From Desulfotignum sp. (lineage in GTDB: Bacteria; Desulfobacterota; Desulfobacteria; Desulfobacterales; Desulfobacteraceae): DNA of 64,000 bases. The position numbers and the translations under genes are program-made. Of the stretch, positions 8,714 through 16,993 are shown piece after piece. Within the stretch, counting starts at the first letter, position 1. Each line of letters begins with the position of its first letter. The stretch lies in assembly GCA_018399285.1 (NCBI GenBank), contig JAGYOW010000004.1, positions 62,001 through 126,000 on the forward strand, given 5' to 3'. The notes under the pieces were generated by a model. The model did no database searches. It was not told the DNA's origin and was given only the letters and a program-made list of their open reading frames with translations.

Positions 8714-9925
8714 ATGGATAGTTCTGTTTTTTCATTCACACCGTTGCCGGCGGATTTTGATGCCGCCGATGCCCTGCGCATCGCAGTGCAGCCCGGCATG
8801 TCCTGCCGGGGATGGCCGGCCGGAGCCGGGACAACGGCCCTGGAAAATTTTACGGCTCTGGAAGACGCCTTTGTCATCCAGCAGCTCAAACAGACCGGCA
8901 TGGTCATTGCCGGCGCCACCCGCATGAGCGAGCTGGGGCTCGGCCTGACCCGGGATACCGGGGCCCTTGCCGTGACAGACGGCCGGGCAGATGCGGCCCT
9001 GATCATCGATTATCTCGGGGAAGCCCGGGCCGCCGGGGCAAAGGCGCGTATTTTCGGCTTCAAGCCCTCCTGGGGCAGCGTGTCCCGACAGGGACTCACC
9101 GGACTGGTGCCCTCCATGGAGTGCTGGGGCATAACGGGCCGGCGCATCTTGGATATCCAGCAGGTGATGACCGCCATCTGTGCCCCGGATGACCATGATT
9201 TTTCCATGCATCCCGGACCATTGCCGGACTTCACCGAATCACACCAGTTTCAGGACCGGGCCCCGGTCATCGGCGTGGCGGACGGATATGACGCCAGTCT
9301 GACCCCGGAAGAGATCCGGGCCTGGAAATCCGGGCTGGCAGCCCTGGAAACGGCCGGTTGCCGGATCACAAGGATTTCCTTGCCGGATGCGGCCCTGTTT
9401 TCCCTGGCCCACCACATCATTGCCTCCGTGGAAGCCTCTTCCAGCGCGGGCCGGTATGACGGGGTCCGTTACGGGCACCGGACATCCGCCAGTGACAACT
9501 GGAATGAGATGTACCTGAAAACCCGGGGGGAATCCTTCGGGACCCTGATCAAGAGCTTTCTGTTCCAGGGCGCGTATTTCCAGTTCCAGCAGTATGCGAC
9601 CTTTGAACAGGCCTGCCGACTGCGGGGACTGCTGATGGACCAGACACTGGCAACCCTGTCGGAACTGGACGGCCTGGCCGGCCTGACGATTACCGACAAG
9701 GCCGACCCTGTTGCCGCGCAAACCATTGACCACACCTATCAGGCCTTCGGGTTCACCCTGCCGGCCAGTCTCACCGGCCTGCCCGCCGTGCAGATCCCGG
9801 GCCTGGCCTGTCACGGTTCAAAGGACTTTGGCCTGCACATCACTGGAAAACCGTTCAAAGATCCGGACCTGCTGGCCCTGGCCCGGTTCCTGGAAAACAT
9901 GGGCAACACAGGAGGGACCCCATGA
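8714..9925 (+). CDS. gatA: GatA-like amidotransferase subunit lacking the amidase catalytic triad
   Basis: 403 residues against about 485 for GatA. The homology is clear: GAGTTALENFTALEDAFVIQ, GFKPSWGSVSRQGLTGLVPS, YDGVRYGHRTSASDNWNEMY and KTRGESFG match GatA landmarks in order. The Ser-cisSer-Lys centre is gone. The IAIKDN lysine region reads LRIAVQPGMS, the glycine/serine-rich GGSSGGS loop is replaced by ALAVTDGRADAALIID, and the nucleophile segment SDTGGSIRQPA is replaced by IDYLGEARAAGAKA. The protein therefore should not hydrolyse glutamine, though it may keep the scaffold that docks GatB/GatC. The frame is open throughout and overlaps gatB by 4 bases, so this is not a sequencing artefact. 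Function as an inactive structural subunit is inferred. Confidence 0.88.
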   Translation: MDSSVFSFTPLPADFDAADALRIAVQPGMSCRGWPAGAGTTALENFTALEDAFVIQQLKQTGMVIAGATRMSELGLGLTRDTGALAVTDGRADAALIIDYLGEARAAGAKARIFGFKPSWGSVSRQGLTGLVPSMECWGITGRRILDIQQVMTAICAPDDHDFSMHPGPLPDFTESHQFQDRAPVIGVADGYDASLTPEEIRAWKSGLAALETAGCRITRISLPDAALFSLAHHIIASVEASSSAGRYDGVRYGHRTSASDNWNEMYLKTRGESFGTLIKSFLFQGAYFQFQQYATFEQACRLRGLLMDQTLATLSELDGLAGLTITDKADPVAAQTIDHTYQAFGFTLPASLTGLPAVQIPGLACHGSKDFGLHITGKPFKDPDLLALARFLENMGNTGGTP

Positions 9926-11352
9926 CATACGAAGCCGTCATCGGTCTGGAAATTCATGTGGAACTGAACACACCCACCAAACTGTTCTGTGACTGCCCCA
10001 ACGATCCCGGGAATGCGCCCAACACCCATATCTGTCCCACCTGCCTGTGGCTGCCCGGAGCCCTGCCCCGATTGAGCCGGACCGTGGTGGAAAAAGCTGT
10101 GACCGCCTGCCTGGCTTTGAACTGCACCATTCAGAATCGCAGTGCCTTTGATCAGAAAGTCTATTATTATCCGGATCTGCCCAAGGGATATCAGCTGTCC
10201 CAGCACCATCACCCCCTGGCCAGAAACGGATCTCTGGATGTGGATACCGGCAACAGCGTCCCCCGACATTTGCGTATCCACCATATCCACCTGGAAGAGG
10301 ACGTGGCCAAGCTGATCCATGACACCGAAGGCTGCACTCCGGTGAGCCTGGTGGATTTCAACCGGGCCGGGGTCCCGCTCATCGAGGTGGTCACTGAACC
10401 CGATATCCGGACCCCGGACGAGGCCATGGCATTTCTCAAGCTGCTGCGCACCCGGATCCGGTACACCGGGGCCTCTGAATGCAGCCTGGAAAAAGGCTCC
10501 ATGCGGGTGGATGCCAATATTTCCATCCGGCCTCAAGGATCAACAGCATTCAACACCAAGGTGGAGGTGAAAAACATGAACTCCATCCAGCATGTGGGGG
10601 ATGCCGTGGCCCATGAAATCCAGCGACAGACCGCATGCATGGAAAAAGGCGACCCCATTGTGCTGCACACCAGACTGTGGGATCCGGACAAACAGGTGAC
10701 CACCCCCATGCGGGAAAAGTTCGCCGGCCCCTGTGTGCCGGACCCGTCGGTTCCCCCCATCCAGGTGGATGATGCCTGGCTGGCCCAAAAAAAAGCGGCG
10801 TTGCCGGAAATGCCGGACCGGCGCCGGGAACGGTTTGTGACCGATTACGGCCTGGCCCGGGATGAGGCCGGCGCCATCAGCCGGGAACGGGACCTGGCTG
10901 AATTTTTTGAAACTATTGCCAAAAGGTATACCCATCCCCGCAAAGCGGCCAACTGGATCATTTCCCAGCTGGTGCCCGCTCTCAGGGACCAGGACCGGGT
11001 CGTGTCACAGGTTTTTCTGACGCCGGAACGCTTCATGGCCCTGCTCACCCTGGTGGATACCGAAGAGATCAATGCCGCAGCGGCCAAAGCCGTGCTGGTT
11101 CAGATGCTGTCAACGGATCAACCTCCGGAAACCATTGTGGATACGCATGGCTTCCGCCAGGTATCAGATACCGGTGCTTTGGAAAAAATTGTCGAAACCG
11201 TGCTGACCGGCCATCCATCGGATGTTGAAGATTACAGGGCCGGCAACCCCAAGGTGATGGGGTTTCTCATGGGCCGGGCCATGAAAGCGGCCCGTGGAAA
11301 AGCCAACCCGAAACTGATGAAAGAGATCCTGACCCGGAAACTGTCCCAATGA
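9922..11352 (+). CDS. gatB: Asp/Glu-tRNA amidotransferase subunit B
   Basis: 476 residues, the normal length. The start ATG overlaps the gatA-like stop (ATGA). Hallmarks are intact: YEAVIGLEIHVELNT at the N terminus, zinc cysteines in FCDC and HICPTC, YYYPDLPKGYQLSQ, RAGVPLIEVVTEPDI, and KVEVKNMNS. The C-terminal ~140 residues are the helical and YqeY-type tail that binds tRNA. GatB phosphorylates the misacylated Asp- or Glu-tRNA and then amidates it with ammonia normally channelled from GatA. Because the partner GatA-like protein here looks amidase-dead, the ammonia source is an open question. One family glycine is replaced: CLWLPG instead of CLGLPG. Confidence 0.95.
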   Translation: MTYEAVIGLEIHVELNTPTKLFCDCPNDPGNAPNTHICPTCLWLPGALPRLSRTVVEKAVTACLALNCTIQNRSAFDQKVYYYPDLPKGYQLSQHHHPLARNGSLDVDTGNSVPRHLRIHHIHLEEDVAKLIHDTEGCTPVSLVDFNRAGVPLIEVVTEPDIRTPDEAMAFLKLLRTRIRYTGASECSLEKGSMRVDANISIRPQGSTAFNTKVEVKNMNSIQHVGDAVAHEIQRQTACMEKGDPIVLHTRLWDPDKQVTTPMREKFAGPCVPDPSVPPIQVDDAWLAQKKAALPEMPDRRRERFVTDYGLARDEAGAISRERDLAEFFETIAKRYTHPRKAANWIISQLVPALRDQDRVVSQVFLTPERFMALLTLVDTEEINAAAAKAVLVQMLSTDQPPETIVDTHGFRQVSDTGALEKIVETVLTGHPSDVEDYRAGNPKVMGFLMGRAMKAARGKANPKLMKEILTRKLSQ

Positions 11353-11392
11353 TGCCATAATTGATCCTGTCCATTGAAAAAGGGGGTGGAGC

Positions 11393-12550
11393 ATGTCAAC
11401 CCGGACCCGTTGTTCCAGATCGGAAAACCAGCCCGTGATGCCAAAGGGAGTCTCCCTGGCACCGGAACTGGCCGCCCCGTTTCAAACCATTTATGAGGAT
11501 CTGACCTGCGGGACAGATTATCCCGACCCCGCCCGCCTGGGAGATGAGCTGGACACGCTGATCCGGCACATGCTCTACAGCCCCACCGACCTGGCGGACA
11601 TTCTCAAGACCGTCTCCGTCATCCATGACGCCCTGACCACCCGGATCATCTCCCACCATATCTCGGTGTTCAAAGACCGGGACCACCGACCTGTGCCCGG
11701 GGCTTTCTGCTGGATCGCCATGGGCAGTGACGCCCGGCAGGAACAGGTGGTACGAACCGACCAGGACAACGCCCTGATCTATGGGGACCCGCCCCGGGCC
11801 GACCAAAAGGTGTGGGATGACTATTTTACGGATCTGGCAGGACAGGTGGTCACCGATCTGGACCGTTTCGGATTCACTTTGTGCAAAGGAAATGTCATGG
11901 CCACCAATCCCCAGTGGCGGCGGTCTTTGACTCAGTGGTGCCGGGCTTTGGACCGATGGATCGGATCATCCGAACCCGCAGACATCCGGACTCTGACCAT
12001 TCTGCTGGATTTCCGGCCGGTGTACGGGGATTTTCCCATGGCCCGGGCCCTGTGGGACCGGGTGTTTGACCTGTTCCAGAAAAATCCTTCGGTCAGCCAC
12101 TTTCTGACCCGGGACGACGTGCTGTTCAGCTCTCCCAAAACCATTTTCGGCCGGATCCGGACCCAACGGACAACCGCGTGCCGGAACTGCTTCAACATCA
12201 AAACCGCCGGCCTGGCCCACCTGATCAATACCATGCGTATTCTGGCTTTGAACCACGGCATCTCTTCCCCGTCCACCCTGGCCCGCCTGGCCGGCCTCAA
12301 AGACCGGGGGGTGCTGGAACCCGGTCAACATGAACAGGCCATGGATGCATTCTATCACCTGAACCGGCTCAAGATTGCCAGCCACCTGAACCGGGACCGT
12401 CACCCGGACCTGCCGGTGAACTGTGTGGACATTTCCACCCTGTCTAAACCGGAGAAAAAACAATTGAAAACCGTTCTGGACACGGTGATCCAATTACAGA
12501 AACAGATCCAGCAGACCTACAGCATGAGATGGATGAATTTTTTCAATTAA
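11393..12550 (+). CDS. DUF294-type putative nucleotidyltransferase (GlnD-like N-terminal domain)
   Basis: 385 residues. The centre carries the nucleotidyltransferase signature MGSDARQEQVVRTDQDNALI, the GlnD/PII-uridylyltransferase-like motif of the DUF294 family, followed by the usual DUF294 C-terminal substrate-binding region (CRNCFNIKTAGLAHLINTMR, then FYHLNRLKIASHLNRD). Most relatives carry cyclic-nucleotide or CBS domains at the N terminus; here that part is missing and replaced by a short helical segment. Genes of this family often lie beside Na+/acetate-type symporters, and such a symporter with its small subunit is 6 kb downstream. Target of the nucleotidyl transfer is unknown. GGGGGTGGAG precedes the ATG. 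Confidence 0.82.
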   Translation: MSTRTRCSRSENQPVMPKGVSLAPELAAPFQTIYEDLTCGTDYPDPARLGDELDTLIRHMLYSPTDLADILKTVSVIHDALTTRIISHHISVFKDRDHRPVPGAFCWIAMGSDARQEQVVRTDQDNALIYGDPPRADQKVWDDYFTDLAGQVVTDLDRFGFTLCKGNVMATNPQWRRSLTQWCRALDRWIGSSEPADIRTLTILLDFRPVYGDFPMARALWDRVFDLFQKNPSVSHFLTRDDVLFSSPKTIFGRIRTQRTTACRNCFNIKTAGLAHLINTMRILALNHGISSPSTLARLAGLKDRGVLEPGQHEQAMDAFYHLNRLKIASHLNRDRHPDLPVNCVDISTLSKPEKKQLKTVLDTVIQLQKQIQQTYSMRWMNFFN

Positions 12551-12581
12551 CCCGATTTCAAACCGGCCGGAGAGGAGGCCT

Positions 12582-13775
12582 ATGACACCCGATTTCCACC
12601 AGTTTTTCACCCTGTTTGCACAGATCAGCAAAAAAATCCATGCAAACAATGATACCCGGGACATCCTGACCTGTATCGTGGAAAATATCACCCGGATACT
12701 TTCGGCCAAAGGCAGTATTTTCTGGATTTTGAACACGAAAAAACAGTGCATTGAAACAAAGATCTTTCAGGGATTTGACTACCGGAGCCTGATGCACACG
12801 GATTATCCCACCCTGATGACGTTGTTTGAGCACCAGAAAAAGGATTGTGTGGTGATTCCCAACGCCCGGGAAGACGACCGGATTCCGGATCTTGAGCGCC
12901 TGGGAAAACGAAAGATCAACTCGGTGACGGGACTTTTTTTCGACATAGCCGGTCCCTATACCGGCCTTCTGGCGGTCTATTTCACCGGCAACCGCACCCT
13001 GGAACCCCATGAACTGGAACTGGTCACATCCCTGGGAGAACAGGGGGCCATTGCCCTGGAAAAAGCCATGGGCCATGACCGGCAGATTCTGGAGATCTAC
13101 CGGAAAATCGTGGAAGGGTTCGCCCTGGCCATCGAGGCCCGGGACCGGGTCACCCACGGCCATTCCCGGCGGGTGGCCACCCTGTCCCGGCTCACGGCCC
13201 GGCAGATGGGCCTGGAAGAACCCTTGGTGAAAACCATTTTCCATGCCGGGATCCTCCATGATATCGGCAAAATCGGGATCCGGGACACCGTGCTGGACCG
13301 GCTGGGTCACTTGACGCCAGCAGAAATGGATCAGATCCGCCAGCATCCGGTCCTGGGGGCGGACATCCTGTTGCCGCTGACCTTTTTCAGCGAGATGGCC
13401 CCCATGATCCGGCACCACCATGAGCGGTTTAACGGCACCGGGTATCCGGACGGGATCAAAGGAGAGCGAATTCCCCTGGGTGCCCGGATACTGGCGGTGT
13501 GCGACGTGTTTGAAACCATGATTGCCGGCCGCCCGGGCATGCCGGCCAAAGACCTGCCGGACGCCATTGCCGAACTCAAACACGGAGTGGGGACCCTGTT
13601 CGATCCGGCCGTGGTCCAGGCGTTTTTCAACATGATTCAGGAACACCCCAAGGCCATGGAAATCCATGAATCCATCGATGATGTTCTGGACATGCTGCGA
13701 CAGAATGTGGCGGACCTGGCCCTGCAGAACCGCCTGGAAAAGAGAGCAGCCCGCCTGTTTCCCACCGGGTTTTAG
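12582..13775 (+). CDS. GAF domain / HD-GYP domain protein, putative cyclic-di-GMP phosphodiesterase
   Basis: 397 residues with a strong GGAGAGGAGG ribosome site. Residues ~15-165 form a GAF sensor domain (ILSAKGSIFWILNTKKQCIE). Residues ~180-375 form an HD-GYP domain: HGHSRRVATLSRLTARQMGL, the HD pair in GILHDIGKIGI, and HHERFNGTGYPDGIKGERIP containing the GYP triplet. HD-GYP proteins hydrolyse cyclic-di-GMP with a bi- or trinuclear metal centre. It lies between the DUF294 gene and a sensor kinase, all on the same strand, so it probably contributes to the same signalling module. Confidence 0.9.
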   Translation: MTPDFHQFFTLFAQISKKIHANNDTRDILTCIVENITRILSAKGSIFWILNTKKQCIETKIFQGFDYRSLMHTDYPTLMTLFEHQKKDCVVIPNAREDDRIPDLERLGKRKINSVTGLFFDIAGPYTGLLAVYFTGNRTLEPHELELVTSLGEQGAIALEKAMGHDRQILEIYRKIVEGFALAIEARDRVTHGHSRRVATLSRLTARQMGLEEPLVKTIFHAGILHDIGKIGIRDTVLDRLGHLTPAEMDQIRQHPVLGADILLPLTFFSEMAPMIRHHHERFNGTGYPDGIKGERIPLGARILAVCDVFETMIAGRPGMPAKDLPDAIAELKHGVGTLFDPAVVQAFFNMIQEHPKAMEIHESIDDVLDMLRQNVADLALQNRLEKRAARLFPTGF

Positions 13776-13833
13776 AAAACCATGAATTGAACTGTCTGAT
13801 CGCATTATCAGATATCACATAATATTTGACATT

Positions 13834-16089
13834 ATGGAAAACACCATGAACCTGCCGCATCAATTCAAGAACCTGCCCATCCGATACAAAATCCTGTGTA
13901 TTTATTCCGTCACGTTTTTCGTGATCATGGGGCTTTCCAGCCTCACCATCTACTCCATTGTCAAGCAGCATGTGGAAAAAAACATGGACAACATGCTTCA
14001 CAATGCTGCATCCGCTACGGTCAACAGCGTGAAAACCGCGGCTTCAGTCTCCATTCGAAACTATCTGCGGGCCACGGCGGAAAACAACCTGGATATGGTA
14101 CGGCACCTGCACCAACTTGCAGAACAGGGCACACTGAAACCGGAACAGGCGCGAAATCAGGCGGTGGACCTGATGCTGTCCCGGAAAATCGGAACCCAGG
14201 GCTATATCTGTATTCTGGACGGATCGGGTCGGGTGGTGAAACACCCCAAAAAACAACTGGAAGGCCTGGATATATCCGACCACGCCTTTGTCCAGGAGAT
14301 GGTGGCCAGAAAAAAAGGTTATATTGAATATGACTGGCAGAACCCCGATGACAAGGCCCTCCGCCCCAAAGCCCTGTACCTGGAATATTTCGCCCCATGG
14401 AACTGGATGATTACCGTTTCCGCTTACCGGGAGGAATTTTCAGCGCTCATGGATATCCGGGATTTTGAAAAAAGCATCCTGGACCAGCGGATCGGCAAAA
14501 CCGGATATACCAGTGTCCTGAACACCGACGGCACCTTTATTGTCCATCCAAAATTCAAAGGTGCTGATATCGGTTCCATTCCGGAATATGCGGATTCGGG
14601 GTTTCAAAAACTATTGACGCAAAAAGGAGACACCCGGCCCTTGACCCGGCAGGCGTACATGGGCGATCATACAGGGAAAAAACAGATATTTTTCAACCCC
14701 ATTCCGGAATATCAATGGATTGTGGGTTCCGTCATTGACATGAATGATTTCTTTTCGCCTCTGGATACCATCAGCGATTTCATCATCATGGTGGGGATCA
14801 CATCCTTTCTGATTTTCATTCCCATCACTTTTTTTCTGAGCGCAACCATCACAGAGCCTCTGCGAAATCTCATGGAGCGGCTGAATGAAGATATCGACAC
14901 CGGAAAAGGATTTTCAAACCGCATGGTGATCCCGCACTCGCTGGATGAAGTGGGGCAGATCACATTTTACTACAACTCTTTCATGGAAAAACTGGAGTCC
15001 TACAACCGGAACCTCAAGGCCCAGATCACCGAAAGAAAACAGGCCCAGGAAGCGTTACAGGAAAGCGAAGAACGGTATCGGTCTGTGATGGAGGCGGCTC
15101 CGGACCCTATCATCGTTTATGACATGGAAGGATATGTCATCTATTTCAACCCGGCGTTCACCCGGGTTTTCGGCTTCACCCTGGCAGACAGTTTAGGAAA
15201 AAAAATGGATCATTTCGTGCCGGAAGAACAGTGGAAGCAGGCCATGGAAGGGATTCAGAATATTTTAAAGGGCCAGGTACTCCCCCGCACCGAAACCACC
15301 CGGAAAGCCAGAGACGGCCGGGTCATCGAAGTCACCCTGAGGGGATCGGTGTACCGGGACAAAAATGGCCATCCATTAGGCACAGTGATTACCCACCGGG
15401 ACATATCCCAGGTGAAACAGCTGGAAAAAGCGATCATGGAAATCGGAGAAAAAGAGCGCCAGAAAATCGGTAATGATCTTCACGATGACCTGTGTCCCCA
15501 CCTCATCGGTGTGGAAGGGCTGAGCAAGGTATTGAAAACCCGGGTGGAAAAAACCGCGCCGGATGCGGCCCGGTCCGCTGAAAACATCATCCGGCTGATC
15601 CAGGAAGCCATACAGAAAACCCGGCTTTTAGCCCGGGGACTGTGCCCGGTCTATTTCAAACACGGGCTGCTGTCATCATTAAATGAACTGGTTACCAACA
15701 CCAAAACCGTGCACCAGGTAACCTGCGCGCTGATGTACCATGAAAAAATCCCGCCGGGCAATGACATGGTCAACAGCAATCTTTACCATATCGCCCAGGA
15801 AGCGGTCCAGAACGCCATCCGTCACGGGGATGCCGACCATATCATCATTGAGATGGCATACCGGAAAACCTGGTTTTCCCTGAGCATCACCGACAACGGC
15901 ACCGGGTTCGACCCTTCCAGAACATCCAGGGGCATGGGGATTCGCATCATGAACTATCGGTCAAAACTCATGGGAGGATCCCTGGACATTGAATCCAGTG
16001 ACACCGGCACCTGCGTCACCCTGAAGCTGCCGGTCAGCATGTTGCAGCCTGCGGACGAACCGATCGACCCCGGCAGGATAACCGGATAA
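13834..16089 (+). CDS. Membrane sensor histidine kinase: Cache-HAMP-PAS-HisKA_3-HATPase
   Basis: 751 residues; ATG 13849 is an alternative start. Order: cytoplasmic stub, TM1 near residues 22-45, a long extracytoplasmic double-Cache-like region (to ~305), TM2 near 308-332, HAMP, PAS (ESEERYRSVMEAAPDPIIVY, about 410-530), a HisKA_3 dimerisation motif with the phospho-acceptor in KIGNDLHDDLCPHLIG, and an HATPase with NAIRHGDADHI and DNGTGFDP. This is the NarX/DegS class that pairs with LuxR-type regulators, and such a regulator follows 40 bases downstream. The Cache region suggests sensing of a small organic acid or amino acid; the ligand is inferred only from the adjacent acyl-CoA synthetase and symporter. 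The inverted repeat TCTGAT/ATCAGA lies at 13795-13812, upstream of the start. Confidence 0.92.
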   Translation: MENTMNLPHQFKNLPIRYKILCIYSVTFFVIMGLSSLTIYSIVKQHVEKNMDNMLHNAASATVNSVKTAASVSIRNYLRATAENNLDMVRHLHQLAEQGTLKPEQARNQAVDLMLSRKIGTQGYICILDGSGRVVKHPKKQLEGLDISDHAFVQEMVARKKGYIEYDWQNPDDKALRPKALYLEYFAPWNWMITVSAYREEFSALMDIRDFEKSILDQRIGKTGYTSVLNTDGTFIVHPKFKGADIGSIPEYADSGFQKLLTQKGDTRPLTRQAYMGDHTGKKQIFFNPIPEYQWIVGSVIDMNDFFSPLDTISDFIIMVGITSFLIFIPITFFLSATITEPLRNLMERLNEDIDTGKGFSNRMVIPHSLDEVGQITFYYNSFMEKLESYNRNLKAQITERKQAQEALQESEERYRSVMEAAPDPIIVYDMEGYVIYFNPAFTRVFGFTLADSLGKKMDHFVPEEQWKQAMEGIQNILKGQVLPRTETTRKARDGRVIEVTLRGSVYRDKNGHPLGTVITHRDISQVKQLEKAIMEIGEKERQKIGNDLHDDLCPHLIGVEGLSKVLKTRVEKTAPDAARSAENIIRLIQEAIQKTRLLARGLCPVYFKHGLLSSLNELVTNTKTVHQVTCALMYHEKIPPGNDMVNSNLYHIAQEAVQNAIRHGDADHIIIEMAYRKTWFSLSITDNGTGFDPSRTSRGMGIRIMNYRSKLMGGSLDIESSDTGTCVTLKLPVSMLQPADEPIDPGRITG

Positions 16090-16129
16090 GATTGCGCAAC
16101 CGGCAAAAACGTGGTATGGGCGTGCAGTG

Positions 16130-16801
16130 ATGAACACAAAAAAGAAAATACTGCTGGTGGAAGACCACCCCATCTTCCGGCTCGGCCTGGCCGAACTGAT
16201 CAATCAGGAAGCGGATTTAATCGCCTCGGGTGAATCCAAGGATGTGGATTCCGCCATCAAGGAGATCGAATCTGTTACCCCGGATCTTATCATTGCAGAC
16301 ATTTCGCTGAAACACTCCGACGGCATCGACCTGGTGCGGCACGTGAAAAAACACTACCCCCACATTCCGGTGCTGGTGCTGTCCATGCACGACGAATACC
16401 TGTATGCCCAGCGGGCCCTGCATGCCGGGGCAAAAGGATACATCATGAAACAGGAGGCCATGGAGTCGGTGGTGGGGGCCATTCACCACGTGCTTGCGGG
16501 AAAGGTTTATCTGAACGATTCTGTGAAAGAGCACATCCTGTCCAATATCACAGGCACCAGTGATATTCGGAAAAAATCCCCTATTGACCAGCTCACAGAC
16601 CGGGAAATGCAGGTGTTCAAGCTGATCGGCAAAGGATATTCCTCCAGGGAAATTGCCGTGCGACTGTTTTTAAGCATCAAAACCATCGGCACCTATCGGG
16701 AAAGAATTAAAACCAAACTCAATCTGAAACATGCCAATGAACTGGTGCGGTGCGCCGTGCATTTTGAAAAAACCGGCCAAGTCACCACCATTCCTGAATA
16801 A
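16130..16801 (+). CDS. LuxR/NarL-family response regulator
   Basis: 223 residues from ATG 16130 (a GTG one codon earlier is also possible). Residues ~5-120 are a receiver domain: KILLVEDHPIFRLGL with the acidic pair, the phosphorylation site in LIIADISLKHSDGIDL, and the conserved Thr/Ser and Lys region (VLSMHDEYLYAQRALHAGAKG). Residues ~155-215 are a LuxR helix-turn-helix: LTDREMQVFKLIGKGYSSRE followed by KTIGTYRERIKTKL. It is the partner of the kinase just upstream. Similar kinase-regulator pairs (CrbS/CrbR, MxtR/ErdR) control acetyl-CoA synthetase and acetate uptake in Proteobacteria; the downstream genes here are of that type, so a parallel role is plausible. Confidence 0.93.
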   Translation: MNTKKKILLVEDHPIFRLGLAELINQEADLIASGESKDVDSAIKEIESVTPDLIIADISLKHSDGIDLVRHVKKHYPHIPVLVLSMHDEYLYAQRALHAGAKGYIMKQEAMESVVGAIHHVLAGKVYLNDSVKEHILSNITGTSDIRKKSPIDQLTDREMQVFKLIGKGYSSREIAVRLFLSIKTIGTYRERIKTKLNLKHANELVRCAVHFEKTGQVTTIPE

Positions 16802-16818
16802 TTTTTTTGTCTTCAAAG

Positions 16819-16862
16819 ACCCTGTCATCTCTTCACCTGACAGACTGATAGGTTTTTTTCCT
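16819..16862 (+). terminator. Possible terminator after the response regulator
   Basis: Inverted repeat CTGTCA/TGACAG (about 16820-16843) followed within ~10 bases by a run of seven T. The stem is only 6 bp and not GC-rich, so this is a weak call. It would separate the two-component genes from the acyl-CoA synthetase. Confidence 0.3.
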
Positions 16863-16892
16863 ATAAATCCGAACATATCCACCTACAACAAA

Positions 16893-16911
16893 AATCGGTT
16901 TTTCCCCGATT
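16893..16911 (+). promoter_or_regulatory. Inverted repeat upstream of acyl-CoA synthetase
   Basis: AATCGG and CCGATT are separated by 7 bases, about 85 bases before the ATG at 16994. It could be an operator for the LuxR-type regulator encoded just upstream or a minor RNA hairpin. No clear -35/-10 pair is seen nearby. Confidence 0.25.
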
Positions 16912-16993
16912 GTGGTATCTATTTCCCTTTACTATATGACATGCAGGCGAATATCTCACCTGACAACCTCTACCTCAAAGGAAGGGAACGCTT

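Noticed and set aside
12558-13805. 415-residue minus-strand frame over the HD-GYP gene
   Set aside because: The plus frame has GAF and HD-GYP motifs and a strong ribosome site.
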